The notes: generated by a model from the letters alone, not told the origin. A stretch of DNA of 64,000 nucleotides from Desulfobulbus propionicus (GCA_002748755.1 PDTD01000008.1:1-64000), one strand, 5' to 3'; shown: positions 8,567 through 19,200, counted from the stretch's first letter. Program-made: numbers and translations.

Positions 8567-10654
8567 TTACTCTTCGCCCTCTGCCAGCGCAGCCTTTCGG
8601 CTGAGCCGAATACGACCACGATTATCAATATCAATGACCTTGACCCGTACAGATTCTCCCTCCTTGAGTACGTCGGTCACCTTGTTGACCCTGCTGTGCT
8701 GCAACTCTGAAATATGTACCATACCGTCCACGCCTGGAAGAATCTGGACAAATGCACCAAAATCCTTGATGGTTCGTACTTCGCCCTCATAGATCCTGCC
8801 AATCTCGGGGACAGCGGTAATTTCCTCGATTCGGGCGATCAACGCCTGGGCGTCAGCAGCAGTATTACTGAAAATTTTCACCGTACCATCATCATCGACA
8901 TCAATCTTGGAATCGAAGGCACTGGTCATCTCGCGAATTACCTTGCCGCCGGGGCCAATAATGTCACGGATCTTGTCAGGATGAATCTTCATAGTGAAAT
9001 ATTTCGGCGCATGCTCAGACACATCCGTTCTGGGCACCTGGATAACCTCGTTCATCTTGTCGAGGATATGGACACGGCCTTGTTTCGCCTGTGCAAGAGC
9101 CTGACCCATGATCCCCCTATCAACACCGTCTATTTTGATATCCATCTGAAGCCCGGTGATGCCAGCTCCCGTACCAACGACCTTAAAATCCATATCCCCC
9201 AGATGGTCTTCGTCACCAAGAATATCGGTGAGGACCACGACATTATCCCCTTCCTTGATCAGCCCCATGGCCACCCCGGACACAGGCGCCTTAACAGGTA
9301 CCCCGGCATCCATAAGCGCTAGGCTGGCGCCGCATACCGTAGCCATGGAGGAAGAGCCGTTGGACTCAAGAACCTCGGAGACCACACGCATGGTATAGGG
9401 AAAATCTCCACTGGCTGGCAGGACGGCCTCCACACCCCTCCTGGCGAGGGTTCCATGTCCGATATCGCGACGGCTCGGTCCGCGCATGGGACGTACCTCG
9501 CCAACGCAGAAAGGAGGAAAGTTATAATGCATCATGAAACGACGGTACACGTCACCGCCCAGACCTTCCAGGTGTTGCTCGTCTTTTTCACTGCCCAGTG
9601 TGGACACCACCAGAGCCTGGGTTTCGCCACGAGTAAACAGGGCTGAACCATGGGCTCGAGGCAGGATGCCAACTTCGCAGGAAATAGGACGGACATCTGT
9701 AAAGGAGCGACCGTCAAGGCGTGCCCCCTTGCTGACAATGCGATCCCGCATAATTCTCTTTTTATAGCTGCTGAGGAGGTCAAAAACCTCGGACTCTTCT
9801 GTAAACAGCTCAGGGTCAATCTGCTCCAGGACCTCCTGCTTCAGCAAATCGTAGCGGGCTCCACGGGCCATCTTCTCGGCCGTGGTGACCACCTCCTCCA
9901 TGCCCACGGCCGCTGCGGCCTCCACCGCAGCCTGCAAGGTTGCATTGACCTCAGGGGGAATCACCTCTCTTTTGGGTTGGCCTGTTTTCTTCTGCAAATC
10001 CAGCTGCAGATCGATCAAAGGTTGGATACCCTCATGAGCAAAGAAGATGGCTTCCAGAACGGTATCTTCGGCAATCTCGTTGGCACGCCCCTCAACCATG
10101 ACAACAGCGGTCCTGGTCCCGGCCACCACCAGATTCAAATCAGCTCTCCCCAACTGTTCTTTGGTGGGGTTAAGCCTGTACTCGCCATCCACATAAGCCA
10201 CACGAGCTGCAGCTATGGGGCCTGCAAAAGGAATGTCAGAAAGGACAAGCGCTGTCGACGCACCATTCATGGCGAGAATATCAGGATCAAAGTCCTGGTC
10301 CGCAGAAAAGACAGTGGCAATCAACTGCGTTTCGCAGCTATAGCCATCGGCAAAAAGTGGCCGCAAAGGACGATCGATCAAACGGCAGGTCAAAATTTCC
10401 TTTTCACTTGGCCGGCCAATTTCCCGACGAAAATAACTGCCAGGTATGCGGCCAGCGGCGTACATTCGCTCCTGATACTCTATGGTCAGGGGCAGGAAGC
10501 CCATGTCCTTATTTTTTCTCTCAGCGACTACGGTCACCAGAACCTTGGTTTCCCCACTGGAAACCAGCACGGAACCACTGGCCTGCTTTGCCATTTTCCC
10601 TGTTTCAAAGGTGATGGTTCTCCCGCCAATTTCAGTTTCTAATACTGTATACAT
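8567..10654 (-). CDS. pnp: Polyribonucleotide nucleotidyltransferase (PNPase)
   Basis: A 3'-to-5' phosphorolytic exoribonuclease of the RNA degradosome, acting on mRNA in the cytosol. The 695-aa protein has two RNase PH domains (about 1-210 and 310-530) separated by the helical domain, then KH ([14 protein letters not shown] region, about 555-610) and S1 ([20 protein letters not shown], about 620-690). Start ATG 10654 has a good ribosome binding site (GAGGAG). Directly downstream of rpsO, as in most bacteria. The leader contains a long imperfect hairpin, which in other bacteria is the site of RNase III/PNPase autoregulation. Confidence 0.98.
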   Translation of the reverse strand: MYTVLETEIGGRTITFETGKMAKQASGSVLVSSGETKVLVTVVAERKNKDMGFLPLTIEYQERMYAAGRIPGSYFRREIGRPSEKEILTCRLIDRPLRPLFADGYSCETQLIATVFSADQDFDPDILAMNGASTALVLSDIPFAGPIAAARVAYVDGEYRLNPTKEQLGRADLNLVVAGTRTAVVMVEGRANEIAEDTVLEAIFFAHEGIQPLIDLQLDLQKKTGQPKREVIPPEVNATLQAAVEAAAAVGMEEVVTTAEKMARGARYDLLKQEVLEQIDPELFTEESEVFDLLSSYKKRIMRDRIVSKGARLDGRSFTDVRPISCEVGILPRAHGSALFTRGETQALVVSTLGSEKDEQHLEGLGGDVYRRFMMHYNFPPFCVGEVRPMRGPSRRDIGHGTLARRGVEAVLPASGDFPYTMRVVSEVLESNGSSSMATVCGASLALMDAGVPVKAPVSGVAMGLIKEGDNVVVLTDILGDEDHLGDMDFKVVGTGAGITGLQMDIKIDGVDRGIMGQALAQAKQGRVHILDKMNEVIQVPRTDVSEHAPKYFTMKIHPDKIRDIIGPGGKVIREMTSAFDSKIDVDDDGTVKIFSNTAADAQALIARIEEITAVPEIGRIYEGEVRTIKDFGAFVQILPGVDGMVHISELQHSRVNKVTDVLKEGESVRVKVIDIDNRGRIRLSRKAALAEGEE

Positions 10655-10687
10655 ACAATCTCCTCGTACGGATCAAATTCCCTTGAA

Positions 10688-10815
10688 ATTGGAGCGAGAA
10701 GAGGTGAAAGATTCCTCGCAAAGGCACAAAGGATGCAGTGACAATGCGCCACCATTCTCTCTGTGTCCTTTGTGTCTTTGCTTTTCCTTGTCCGCCGATG
10801 CCTCTCAACTCCAAT
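10688..10815 (-). promoter_or_regulatory. Long imperfect hairpin in the pnp leader
   Basis: Nested inverted repeats: ATTGGAG (10688-10694) with CTCCAAT (10809-10815), and CGCAAAGGCACAAAGGA (10717-10733) with TCCTTTGTGTCTTTGC (10766-10781). The folded arm lies between the rpsO terminator and the pnp start. In Escherichia coli a leader stem is cut by RNase III and PNPase then represses itself. The same logic is inferred here from position only. Confidence 0.55.
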
Positions 10816-10816
10816 C

Positions 10817-10857
10817 AAAAAAAGGCGGGAGATCATAGGGCGATATGGCTCCCGCCT
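10817..10857 (-). terminator. Intrinsic terminator of rpsO
   Basis: Minus-strand stem of 9 bp (AGGCGGGAG / CTCCCGCCT between 10823-10831 and 10849-10857) followed by a T run (10823-10817), 9 nt after the rpsO stop. Partial termination would set the rpsO/pnp ratio. Confidence 0.85.
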
Positions 10858-10865
10858 CAGTGTCC

Positions 10866-11135
10866 TTATTTTCGAATACCAAGCGCTTTGATCAACTCAC
10901 GATATTTGACAACATCTTTGTTCTGAAGATATCGCAGTTGTCTCCGCCTCTGCCCTACCAGTTTGAGCAGTCCTCTCCGGCTGTGGTGATCCTTGCCGTG
11001 CTGTTTAAAATGCTCTGTCAGGTACTTGATACGATCCGTCAGCAGCGCGATCTGTACCTCACAGGAACCGGTATCATTGGCATGTGTTTTAAACTGTTCA
11101 ATAATTTCTTGTTTCTTTGCTCTTGATTGTGCCAT
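10866..11135 (-). CDS. rpsO: Small ribosomal subunit protein uS15
   Basis: A primary 16S rRNA-binding protein of the 30S platform, 89 aa, the standard length. The [33 protein letters not shown] and LQNKDVVKY blocks are typical. The ATG at 11135 (MAQSRAKK) is preferred over an in-frame GTG nine bases upstream, because the ribosome binding site GGAGGTG overlaps that GTG and is properly spaced to the ATG. It is followed by its own terminator and pnp. Confidence 0.97.
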   Translation of the reverse strand: MAQSRAKKQEIIEQFKTHANDTGSCEVQIALLTDRIKYLTEHFKQHGKDHHSRRGLLKLVGQRRRQLRYLQNKDVVKYRELIKALGIRK

Positions 11136-11355
11136 ACTAAGCACCTCCGTTTTCCTTCTGCTACCAGCAAAGCGCTTCTTCCCCCTGCCCCGCTGAAGTC
11201 TGGATAATGGCCCACTTGTTCCGCACCCTGAGGGATGGCGCGGGTAGGCGGTTACAATCTATGGTGTGCCAGTCCTCTTGAGCCCGTAGTATTCATCAAC
11301 AATACGGATTCAAGCGAAAAAGTGTCTCCACATCTAAAACCTCATAGGCTGCGGT

Positions 11356-12153
11356 TCAAATGTCTTGTCTGCCTGCGGCCTGGTTCTCTGATCTCAACGT
11401 ACCGACTGCTCCTGTCTCCTTCGATATTACTCCCTGTCGATACTCCATACACTGCAAAGCGGCCGCTATCGACATGGCCCTTGCATGCAATATATCGTTT
11501 CCTGCCTTGCCGGTCAAATCTTCTCCTGCCAAGGCATCGTCAACATGAAAGGGACCGCTGGTTGTACGGCGCAGATATGTCAGACTGGCCCCCCCGACGC
11601 CCAGCGCTTTGCCTATGTCGGACCCCAACACACGCACATAGGTTCCCGGGCCGCAGGTTACCTCAATTTCAAGAAAAGGTGCTGAATATCCGAGGAGACA
11701 AAGAGAATATATCTCTATTTCCCTGGGCGCCTTGGTAATCAAAATACCCTTACGAGCATAATGATACAGTGGTTTTCCTTTGTGCTTAGCCGCAGAAAAA
11801 TGCGGAGGAGCCTGGAGCTGTCGGCCCACAAACCGCTCGAGAACAGACGCTATTTGTTCAGGCTGCAGTTCTGGCACGGGAAAACGCCCACTGATCACGC
11901 CTTCCGGGTCGTGGGTAGTAGTTTCCACGCCCAATTCCATAGTGGCCAGATACGTTTTACGGCTGCCCATGAACGTCTCTATATGTTTCGTGGCCGGTCT
12001 TCCTGCACACACAATCAGCAGACCGCTGGCAAAGGGATCCAGGGTCCCGGCGTGGCCAACCTTCTTGATGCCCAGCAACCGGCGAATCGTTCGCACCATG
12101 GCAAAGGAACTTGCACCTGCCGGTTTATCGATAAGATAGACGGCACCACTCAT
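11356..12153 (-). CDS. truB: tRNA pseudouridine(55) synthase
   Basis: Makes pseudouridine 55 in the T-loop of tRNAs. The 265-aa product starts MSGAVYLIDKPAGASSFAMV. It carries the catalytic Asp in GHAGTLDPFASGLL, the LGVETTTHDPEG segment, the PPHFSAAKHKGKPLY block and a GTYVRVLGSDIG motif. The frame is open to 12204, but the extra residues are unlike TruB, so ATG 12153 is taken. Part of the rbfA-nrnA-truB-rpsO order common in bacteria. The 220-bp gap to rpsO (11136-11355) holds nothing recognisable. Confidence 0.95.
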   Translation of the reverse strand: MSGAVYLIDKPAGASSFAMVRTIRRLLGIKKVGHAGTLDPFASGLLIVCAGRPATKHIETFMGSRKTYLATMELGVETTTHDPEGVISGRFPVPELQPEQIASVLERFVGRQLQAPPHFSAAKHKGKPLYHYARKGILITKAPREIEIYSLCLLGYSAPFLEIEVTCGPGTYVRVLGSDIGKALGVGGASLTYLRRTTSGPFHVDDALAGEDLTGKAGNDILHARAMSIAAALQCMEYRQGVISKETGAVGTLRSENQAAGRQDI

Positions 12154-12300
12154 GGTACCCGCACATAAAGAATGCGGCCTTCTCGCCAGGGCCTGAGAAT
12201 ACAATTTTGGGATGACCGAAACAGGCGCAACCTTTCAAAAACACACTCAATAAAGGGCTTGATCTGACAGACCATTTTCAGTCCCCCGGTAAAAACCATG

Positions 12301-13287
12301 CTATCGGGTCGCCTCTTCAAGTATTGGCACCAGCATATCCTGCACCTGATCAAGGGTTTTGCCCTGTACCCTGAAACCGCTGGCGTTCCTGTGCCCCCCG
12401 CCACCCAATCCTGCAGCAATAACGGCAACATCGCACTGCCCTTTGGCTCGCATACTCACAGAGACCAAGCCCTCACCAGCCTCCTTAAGCAACACGGAAA
12501 CACGCACAGAGCGCACGGATCGGGGCAGATTAATAAAGGATTCCGTATCTTCAAGGGTGGTAAAGGTACGATCCAGCATCTTCTGCGTGACCCGTACAAT
12601 GGCAATCCGATCCCGGTTGAACATCTCAAGAGTGGACAGCACCTCCTGCATCAGACGAAGCCTCCCCAGGGTATAATTGTCATAGAGATGGGTGGCTATT
12701 TCTGCAGGCTTGACACCGCACAACAGCAACTCACGGATTACATGGTGGGTATGCTCCGTGGTGGATTCATACCTGAACGAACCGGTATCGGAAGAAATGG
12801 CTGTATACAGACACTCGGCGACCTCACGTGTCACGGTCAGCCCCAGATCCACTGCCATATCAAATACCATTTCTCCAGTGGATGAACGGTCCGGTTCAAT
12901 CCAGGACATGGAACCAAAACCCCTGTTACCTCTGTGATGGTCAATCACTATAAATGGCTCCATGGCAAGCAACTTGGCACTATACCTCCCCAACCTTTTT
13001 TCATCACCACAATCCAGGCCGATAGCTAAAATTCCCGTTCCCGCTTTTTCACAAAACCGATCCAGTTGCTCCAGGTCAGTCATCACATGCCCGGATCCAG
13101 GAATGAATCGATACGCAGCGGGCACCGGCTCCTCGGCAAAGGCAAACACCTCTTTGCCAGCGTCCTTCAGCAGGTGCATTAACCCGAGCAGGGAGCCGAC
13201 AGCATCACCATCAGGATTGATGTGCGTAGCTAAAACCACGTGCGAGGCCGACTGTACCACGGCAAGAATCTGTTCAGGCGTTCTCAT
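12301..13287 (-). CDS. nrnA: Bifunctional oligoribonuclease/PAP phosphatase NrnA
   Basis: A DHH-DHHA1 phosphoesterase that degrades nano-RNA dinucleotides and/or removes the 3'-phosphate of pAp. The 328-aa protein shows the DHH signature set: ATHINPDGDAVGSLLGL, LDCGD, VIDHHRGNRGFG, and the C-terminal GGGGHRNASGF substrate loop of DHHA1. ATG 13287 (MRTPEQIL) overlaps the rbfA stop by 14 nt, indicating translational coupling. The order rbfA-nrnA-truB is conserved in many bacteria. Two more DHH proteins of a different, CBS-containing type are in this window. Confidence 0.9.
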   Translation of the reverse strand: MRTPEQILAVVQSASHVVLATHINPDGDAVGSLLGLMHLLKDAGKEVFAFAEEPVPAAYRFIPGSGHVMTDLEQLDRFCEKAGTGILAIGLDCGDEKRLGRYSAKLLAMEPFIVIDHHRGNRGFGSMSWIEPDRSSTGEMVFDMAVDLGLTVTREVAECLYTAISSDTGSFRYESTTEHTHHVIRELLLCGVKPAEIATHLYDNYTLGRLRLMQEVLSTLEMFNRDRIAIVRVTQKMLDRTFTTLEDTESFINLPRSVRSVRVSVLLKEAGEGLVSVSMRAKGQCDVAVIAAGLGGGGHRNASGFRVQGKTLDQVQDMLVPILEEATR

Positions 13288-13669
13288 CCTTCGTATCCTG
13301 TTCCAGCTGACGAAACAGCTCATCTATCCGCTCTATTTCTTCACTTTGGCTATCATAGTGAAATTGGATATCAGGGGTGTAGCGAAGATTAAGCGTTTTT
13401 GCCAAATGGCTGCGAAAAAAGCCCCTGGCTCTGTTCAATGCCTTTTTTACTCCAGCCACAGAAGCCCTGTCCGCCACAGTAAAGTACACCTTGGCCAGCT
13501 TCAGGTCAGGTGACATGGCCACATGGGAGACCGACACCTCCAACAAGCGTGGATCAGCGACCTTCTGCCGCAACAACACTGCAAACTCATACTTGACCGC
13601 TTCAGCCACTCTTTTTGGCCGGGAACTTGCAGCACGCTTGAGTCCCGGCAGGGTAAAATCAAAGTCCAT
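13274..13669 (-). CDS. rbfA: 30S ribosome-binding factor RbfA
   Basis: A cold-shock-related 30S maturation factor acting on the 16S 5' helix, 131 aa. The KH-like fold signature appears in RPKRVAEAVKYEFAVLLRQKV, VSHVAMSPDLKLAKVYFTV and LNLRYTPDIQFHYD. It starts 14 nt after infB and overlaps nrnA at its 3' end, so it is part of the infB operon. Confidence 0.93.
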   Translation of the reverse strand: MDFDFTLPGLKRAASSRPKRVAEAVKYEFAVLLRQKVADPRLLEVSVSHVAMSPDLKLAKVYFTVADRASVAGVKKALNRARGFFRSHLAKTLNLRYTPDIQFHYDSQSEEIERIDELFRQLEQDTKDENA

Positions 13670-13683
13670 CTCGTTTTCAGGTC

Positions 13684-16563
13684 CTACAAATGTGCTTCCA
13701 CCTCATCGAGGACAAAGGCTTCAAGGTTGTCGCCAAGTTTAATGTCATTGAAATTCTCCACACCGATACCACACTCATACCCTGTCAGAACCTCCTTGAC
13801 ATCATCCTTGAATCGTTTCAGAGAAGAAATTTTCCCGGTGTATATCACCACACCGTCTCGCAGGACACGGACACCGACATGACGTTCTATCCGGCCATTG
13901 ATAACTGCGCAGCCGGCAATGGTCCCAACTTTGGGTACCTGGAAAGTGTCGCGCACCTCGGCTGTGCCAATAACCCGTTCCTCAAAGGTCGGTTCAAGCA
14001 TGCCCACCATGGCCTTTTCAATGTCTTCCAGGGCATGATAGATGACATCATAGGAACGAATATCCACCATCTCGCGTTCGCCAAGCTCCTTGACCTTGAC
14101 AGCGGGACGGACATTAAACCCGATAATAACCGCATCCGAAGCAGCGGCCAAGTGGATATCATTTTCCGTAATGGAGCCAGTCCCTTCATGCAGCACCCGA
14201 ACCTTGATCTCGCTGGTGGAAAGCTTTTCAGCCGCCTGGCCAAAGGCCTGCAAAGTGCCCTGCACGTCTGCTCGCAGGATGACACGCAGTTCCTTGACCT
14301 CCTGTTCCGCCATTTTTTCAAACAGATTATCCAGGGAAACCTTTGAGGCAGAAGCCAGCTCCGACTCCCTGGCTTTTTGTAACCTGGACTCGGAAAGGGA
14401 TTTTGCCATTTTCTCGTCGGACAGCACCAGAAACTCGTCACCAGCAGAGGGCACTCCCGAAATGCCCTGGACCTCCACCGGAATAGCCGGTCCAGCCTCG
14501 GTGACATAATCGTTCCGGTCGTTAATAAGCATGCGTACCTTACCGCTGTACAAGCCGGCAACAAAGTTGTCTCCTACCCGCAGCGTGCCTTCCTGAACCA
14601 AAACCGTCGCCACAGGACCCCGGCCTTTATGCAGCTGGGCTTCAATAACCGTTCCTTTTGCTTTGCGAACCGGATCGGCTTTCAACTCCAGTATTTCTGC
14701 CTGCAATTGGACGGATTCCAGCATCTCGTTAATGCCCAATCCTTTCTTGGCAGACGTTTCACAGTACATAGTATCCCCGCCCCACTCCTCTGGAATGAGG
14801 CCAAATTCGGCCAATTCCCGTTTCACCCGTTCAGGGTCGGCATTGTCCTTATCGATTTTATTGACAGCGACCACAATGGGAACATCTGCAGCCTTGGAGT
14901 GGGCAATGGCCTCCTTGGTCTGATCCATAACCCCATCATCGGCAGCCACGACCAGAACAACGATATCGGTTACCTTGGCTCCCCTGGAACGCATTTCAGT
15001 AAACGCAGCATGGCCGGGGGTATCGACAAAGGTCAAATCCCCGGAAGGAGCTTGAACATGGTACGCACCTATATGCTGGGTAATACCTCCGGCTTCCCCT
15101 TCCGCCACGTCGGTTTTACGTATGGCATCCAAAATAGAGGTTTTACCATGATCAACATGCCCCATGACCGTAACCACAGGAGGCCTGGCAACGGCCTCGC
15201 CGCCCATTTCTTCTTCCTGCTCCTGAAAGGCTTCCACCTCAAGTTCTTCGGTCATTGCCTGCTCGACTTCATACCCGAAATCGGCAGCCACAAGCGCAGC
15301 AGTATCCAAATCCAGTGATTGGTTCAGGGTGGCCATCACCCCTAGCTTCATAAGGGCTGCTATAACCTCATTGGCCTTAATCCCCATCCTCTTAGCCAGA
15401 TCTCCGACACTGATGGTTTCCACCACCTTAATTCGTCGTTTAATGGCCTTGGTCTCGGTAATGACCTGCTGAACGTCTTTCTCCTTACGGTGTTCTTTTC
15501 TCTTTTTCCCCTTTCTCGGACGCATGAATTCCACGTCACCAGTCTGGGCGTACCCTCCTTTGGAGCGCCCCTTTTTGCCTGATTTGGCCATCTTTCTACT
15601 GCGGCCTTCTTCCTCGTTCTGGATGGCGACGACCCGCTTACTCTTCTTCTTCCCCTTGCCGCTTCGCTGCGGTTCTGCGCCGGGTCCCACAGGCGAGGAA
15701 GCATAATCCTGATGAGCTGAGGGCTTACCAGACCTGCCTGGTTTACGTCCAGAACCCGGCCTTGTTTTCTTCTCCGGTACGGGTATTTCGACCCGACCAA
15801 CGACTTTTGCCAATTTTTTCCCCGCACGGGGTGCCGCGTTCACAATCCCTTGTGCTTTTTTCTGCTCAGGCTCGATTGTTGTCCCCTCTTCCTCTGGAGA
15901 AGCAACTGTTGCCGTTGCCTCCTCTGGTGCCGTGTTGTCCTGTCGAACACCGTCCTCAACCTCACCCTTGAACGCTTCAACGGTCTTGCTCTCGTCCTTG
16001 CCTTCGACGGTCTGAGCCTCTCCTGCCTGCAGCTGATCGGCCACACCTTCGCTTATCTTATCCTGATACGAGTCCGACCTTTCCACAGCCACTTCTTCAG
16101 GCCCATCCTCTTGTGTCCGTCCAGCGTCAGGTTCCGATTCCAGGGGCTGCCCAGTCACGCCCTCCCTGGTTTCCGGTTGGGCAGGCGCCTCTCCCACAGG
16201 GTCCTCGGCCTCGAGCATCCTGGCCGCCTGCTCTTCAGCTTCGCGAGCCTCCTGGGCGGCAACTTCTTCCTCTTCCAGCCGTTTGAGCGCCTCTTCCTTT
16301 TCTGCTTTTGAACGCCTCTTAACCACTGTGGTCGTTCGTCGCTTGACCCGCTCACTGCGATCTTTCAGATCAATACGGCCCTCTACAGTTCCTGCTGTAA
16401 CAGCACCTTCCAATATCTTTCTTCGAATGTCTGCAGCCATATCATCATCTACCGTAGAGCTGTGACTCTTAATAGGGTATCCCATAGCTATCAACTTATC
16501 AGCCAGTTCTTTACCTTTCAATCCGGCGTCTTTTGCCAGTTCATACACTCGGACCCTACTCAT
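13684..16563 (-). CDS. infB: Translation initiation factor IF-2
   Basis: The GTPase that brings initiator fMet-tRNA to the 30S subunit and promotes subunit joining. The 959-aa protein starts [17 protein letters not shown] (IF2 N-terminal subdomain). A long charged, low-complexity linker rich in Glu, Lys and Arg follows (about 60-370), then a second IF2_N module (about 375-430). The G domain has [25 protein letters not shown] and NKIDK. The C-terminal part contains two beta-barrel domains. ATG 16563 overlaps the ylxR stop (ATGA), with GGAG upstream. Confidence 0.98.
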   Translation of the reverse strand: MSRVRVYELAKDAGLKGKELADKLIAMGYPIKSHSSTVDDDMAADIRRKILEGAVTAGTVEGRIDLKDRSERVKRRTTTVVKRRSKAEKEEALKRLEEEEVAAQEAREAEEQAARMLEAEDPVGEAPAQPETREGVTGQPLESEPDAGRTQEDGPEEVAVERSDSYQDKISEGVADQLQAGEAQTVEGKDESKTVEAFKGEVEDGVRQDNTAPEEATATVASPEEEGTTIEPEQKKAQGIVNAAPRAGKKLAKVVGRVEIPVPEKKTRPGSGRKPGRSGKPSAHQDYASSPVGPGAEPQRSGKGKKKSKRVVAIQNEEEGRSRKMAKSGKKGRSKGGYAQTGDVEFMRPRKGKKRKEHRKEKDVQQVITETKAIKRRIKVVETISVGDLAKRMGIKANEVIAALMKLGVMATLNQSLDLDTAALVAADFGYEVEQAMTEELEVEAFQEQEEEMGGEAVARPPVVTVMGHVDHGKTSILDAIRKTDVAEGEAGGITQHIGAYHVQAPSGDLTFVDTPGHAAFTEMRSRGAKVTDIVVLVVAADDGVMDQTKEAIAHSKAADVPIVVAVNKIDKDNADPERVKRELAEFGLIPEEWGGDTMYCETSAKKGLGINEMLESVQLQAEILELKADPVRKAKGTVIEAQLHKGRGPVATVLVQEGTLRVGDNFVAGLYSGKVRMLINDRNDYVTEAGPAIPVEVQGISGVPSAGDEFLVLSDEKMAKSLSESRLQKARESELASASKVSLDNLFEKMAEQEVKELRVILRADVQGTLQAFGQAAEKLSTSEIKVRVLHEGTGSITENDIHLAAASDAVIIGFNVRPAVKVKELGEREMVDIRSYDVIYHALEDIEKAMVGMLEPTFEERVIGTAEVRDTFQVPKVGTIAGCAVINGRIERHVGVRVLRDGVVIYTGKISSLKRFKDDVKEVLTGYECGIGVENFNDIKLGDNLEAFVLDEVEAHL

Positions 16564-16817
16564 TGCATGCTCCTGTCTTCCCATCCATTACCATGTCCGT
16601 CCCGGAGACGTAACACGTGCTTTAGCATTTTTCTCTTCTTTCGGAGCCGACTATAACACAGCTCGTTTCTACAGCAATACACTCCTCGACCAGACATATT
16701 ACCCTTTTCGTCGGCTGTCAATGCACCCCTGTGCCAGACGTACCGCTGTAATGCACCCTGGGGGGCCTTTTTGCCGCACCCCCGGCATGTCCGATACGGT
16801 ACGTGGGCACTTTTCAT
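16560..16817 (-). CDS. ylxR: YlxR family RNA-binding protein (DUF448)
   Basis: A small basic RNA-binding protein of 85 aa from the nusA-infB operon. It shows the family hallmarks: PYRTCRGCGKKAPQGAL near the N-terminus, GRGVYCC in the middle and a basic helix RLRKKRKMLKHVLR. In Gram-positives members influence RNase P or transcription; its role here is unknown. It overlaps nusA (ATGA at its start) and infB (ATGA at its end) by 4 nt each, showing tight coupling. Confidence 0.93.
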   Translation of the reverse strand: MKSAHVPYRTCRGCGKKAPQGALQRYVWHRGALTADEKGNMSGRGVYCCRNELCYSRLRKKRKMLKHVLRLRDGHGNGWEDRSMQ

Positions 16818-18199
16818 TCGTTCTCGTACGCCTGTCCGGGATCCTCCTCGCGCTGTACAGAAGAAACAGTCCCTTCATCAGATGCTCGTACTGCCTCCTG
16901 CTGAACGACCTCCTCATCGTCCTCGGTTTCCGGCGGGACTTCGACTTCTTTCCTCTCAGGCGGAGGAACCAAGGCTGCCATTTGTATAATCAGAGCCGCT
17001 CGCTCTTCACTTATCCGCACCTTCTCCATAAGCTGCTCCGGCATCAAAGCAGCGAGGGCAGCCGAATCGCTCACACCGACAGCATATAATTTATCCGCCA
17101 TTGATTCATCAACACCTTCAACAGCCGTCAGACTGTTGTAATCTGGCTGAGACAGGTTATTGTAACGGGTTTCACTTTTCACATCAATACGCCAGCCCAT
17201 AAGACGAGATGCCAGCCGCACATTTTGGCCCTGTCGGCCTATGGCCAGGCTGAGCTGGTCATCCGGCACAATAACCAGCAACGAATTATTTTCTTCGTCC
17301 ACAACAACCATGGACACCTCGGCTGGAGCCAAGGCATTGTATACATACTTGGCAGGATCGGGACTCCAAGGAACTATATCAATACGTTCCCCCTGTAATT
17401 CCTGCACCACATTCTGTACCCGGGAGCCTTTCAGTCCCACGCAGGCTCCAACAGGGTCAACATCAGACTCAACGGAGGAAACCGCAATTTTGGCACGAAA
17501 TCCAGGTTCCCGGCTTGCACCCATTATTTTGACAATGCCTTCGGCAATTTCAGGAACTTCAAGCTCAAAAAGCTTTGCCAGAAAGGCATTACAGGTTCGG
17601 CTGAGAATAAGCTGGGCGTCCCGAGACTCATGCTTCACTTCCTGCAAATAGGCGCGAATCCGGTCACCCTGCTTATACGAGCGCTTGGGGATCTGGCCGT
17701 CTCTCGGTAGCACCGCATCGGTTCGGCCCAGGTTGATAACCATATTGCCGCGCTCAAAACGCTGCACGATACCGTTGACAATGCTGCCTTCACGGTCACG
17801 GAACATATCATAAATGACATCTCTTTCAGCATCACGCATACGGTGGATAATAACCTGTTTTGCCGATTGCGCGGCAATTCTCCCCAGGTCACCCACATTG
17901 TCCATCTTTTCGCCAAGATCGTCATCCAATTCGACCTCAGGGTCCAATCTCTGGGCTTCTTCCAAGGCAATTTCGGTCTCTTCGTCGTAAACCTCGTCAA
18001 CAACAGTACGATACTGAAACACCTCAATTTCACCAAGCTCATCGTTAAACTGCACCTCTATATCCCTTCGACTGCCATATTTTTTTCGAACAGCCGAGCG
18101 CACAGCCTCTTCAATGGCGTCTACCAGTAATGATCGTTCAATGCCTTTATCCCTGCAGATCTGATCGATGATGCGTTTCAGATTTTCTACTCCAACCAT
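16814..18199 (-). CDS. nusA: Transcription termination/antitermination protein NusA
   Basis: An RNA polymerase-bound factor controlling pausing, termination and antitermination. The 461 aa hold the N-terminal domain (about 1-125), an S1 domain (about 135-200, NGIVQRFERGNMVINLGRTD), KH1 and KH2 (about 230-345, GACVGLKGSRVQNVVQEL and AIGRQGQNVRLASRL). A shorter C-terminal helical region ends in a Glu-rich acidic tail. The second C-terminal repeat of the E. coli type is not present. ATG 18199 has AGGGTG upstream. Second gene of the rimP-nusA-ylxR-infB-rbfA run. Confidence 0.97.
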   Translation of the reverse strand: MVGVENLKRIIDQICRDKGIERSLLVDAIEEAVRSAVRKKYGSRRDIEVQFNDELGEIEVFQYRTVVDEVYDEETEIALEEAQRLDPEVELDDDLGEKMDNVGDLGRIAAQSAKQVIIHRMRDAERDVIYDMFRDREGSIVNGIVQRFERGNMVINLGRTDAVLPRDGQIPKRSYKQGDRIRAYLQEVKHESRDAQLILSRTCNAFLAKLFELEVPEIAEGIVKIMGASREPGFRAKIAVSSVESDVDPVGACVGLKGSRVQNVVQELQGERIDIVPWSPDPAKYVYNALAPAEVSMVVVDEENNSLLVIVPDDQLSLAIGRQGQNVRLASRLMGWRIDVKSETRYNNLSQPDYNSLTAVEGVDESMADKLYAVGVSDSAALAALMPEQLMEKVRISEERAALIIQMAALVPPPERKEVEVPPETEDDEEVVQQEAVRASDEGTVSSVQREEDPGQAYENE

Positions 18200-18270
18200 A
18201 GTTTTTCACCCTGGTATCAGCAATTTTTCTCAACTTGCCTTCCCTGTAATAATCAGACACCGTATCGGCT

Positions 18271-18732
18271 TCACAAAGCCAGGCGTGCCTTGGATATGTG
18301 GTCAAACTCCAGCGACAGTACCTGTCCGTCCTGTTCCAGTAGGACACGCCCTCCATCAAGCCCCTGGAGAATGCCGACAAAAATCTTTTGCTCACCCACA
18401 GGTTCACGCATTCTGATTCGGACCTTGTTGAGGACAAAACGTTCAAAGTCTTTTTTCGTTTTCAGCGGACGCTCTGCTCCCGGTGAGGATACCTCAAGAT
18501 GATAGGCGTGCTCAATCATATCTTCCACTTCGAGATAGGCGCTTATTTCTCGGCTAACATCAGCACAGTCATCAATGTTTACCCCCCCCTCTTTGTCAAT
18601 AAAAAAACGAAGTACCCAGCCATGGCTCTCTCTTTGGAACTGTATTTCAACTAGTTCCAACCCCATGGCGGCAATCAGGGGCTTTGCGAAGGCTTCTATG
18701 GCTTCAATTCTTTTGACGTTGACACTTTCCAC
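18271..18732 (-). CDS. rimP: Ribosome maturation factor RimP
   Basis: A 30S assembly factor, 153 aa. The conserved LVEIQFQRESHGWVLRFFID, GVNIDDCADVSREIS and LEVSSPGAERPLKTKKDF blocks identify it. The start is a GTG at 18732 (MESVNVKRIEAIE) with only a weak ribosome binding site; no upstream ATG fits better. First gene of the nusA-infB operon. The promoter must lie between it and the tRNA-Gly terminator at 18790-18812. Confidence 0.95.
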   Translation of the reverse strand: MESVNVKRIEAIEAFAKPLIAAMGLELVEIQFQRESHGWVLRFFIDKEGGVNIDDCADVSREISAYLEVEDMIEHAYHLEVSSPGAERPLKTKKDFERFVLNKVRIRMREPVGEQKIFVGILQGLDGGRVLLEQDGQVLSLEFDHISKARLAL

Positions 18733-18789
18733 GATATGTCTTTTTTCCCTTATGCAATGGCATGTACCAACACGTTCTCAAAAGGCAAT

Positions 18790-18812
18790 AAAAAAAGCGG
18801 GCAGAGCCCACT
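18790..18812 (-). terminator. Intrinsic terminator after tRNA-Gly
   Basis: Minus-strand 7-bp stem (AGTGGGC / GCCCGCT, one G-T pair) at 18812-18796 with a T run down to 18790. It separates the tRNA transcript from rimP. Confidence 0.75.
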
Positions 18813-18890
18813 TTCATGTACACCCAATACTTCGGCGTATGTCTTGGCCAAGAAAACCGGATTTTTTCCGGGAACCCGATGGGGCTGACC

Positions 18891-18966
18891 TGGAGCGGGC
18901 AACGGGACTCGAACCCGCGACCCCAAGCTTGGGAAGCTTGTGCTCTACCAACTGAGCTACACCCGC
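18891..18966 (-). tRNA. tRNA-Gly (anticodon CCC)
   Basis: A complete cloverleaf of 76 nt on the minus strand. It has acceptor GCGGGTG with TGCCCGC, D-arm GCTC/GAGC, anticodon stem CAAGC/GCTTG with loop TTCCCAA, T-arm with GTTCGAGT, discriminator T and an encoded CCA. The loop gives anticodon CCC, reading GGG. Confidence 0.95.
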
Positions 18967-19200
18967 ACTCTAGTTCTCCAAAAGAGAATAAATGTACCAA
19001 ACATCATACTCTTTGTCAAGCATCAACAACCCTATTGCAAACTCTTTTATTCTTGTCTGTGCAAAACAGCCGATCACAAATGACAAAACCAGGTATTTCA
19101 AAGCTCGCACGACTCCTTTCTGGTACAGATTTCTTTTTCCTCAAGGATCTCAGGCTGGTCCTGCAGCGGGGAGTAAACAGCTCTATGCGCTGTCGTTAAG

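Noticed and set aside
8491-8634. 48-residue N-terminal extension of dut
   Set aside because: It would be encoded by the pnp terminator and the pnp 3' end, and dUTPases start near MNTQVTVEF.
9650-10642. 330-codon plus-strand open frame
   Set aside because: It lies entirely antisense to pnp, whose PNPase domains are unmistakable. The frame is a by-product of codon bias and has no family resemblance.
13690-16311. Several plus-strand frames of 60-229 codons
   Set aside because: All are antisense to infB and show compositions expected from reversed GTPase and linker codons.
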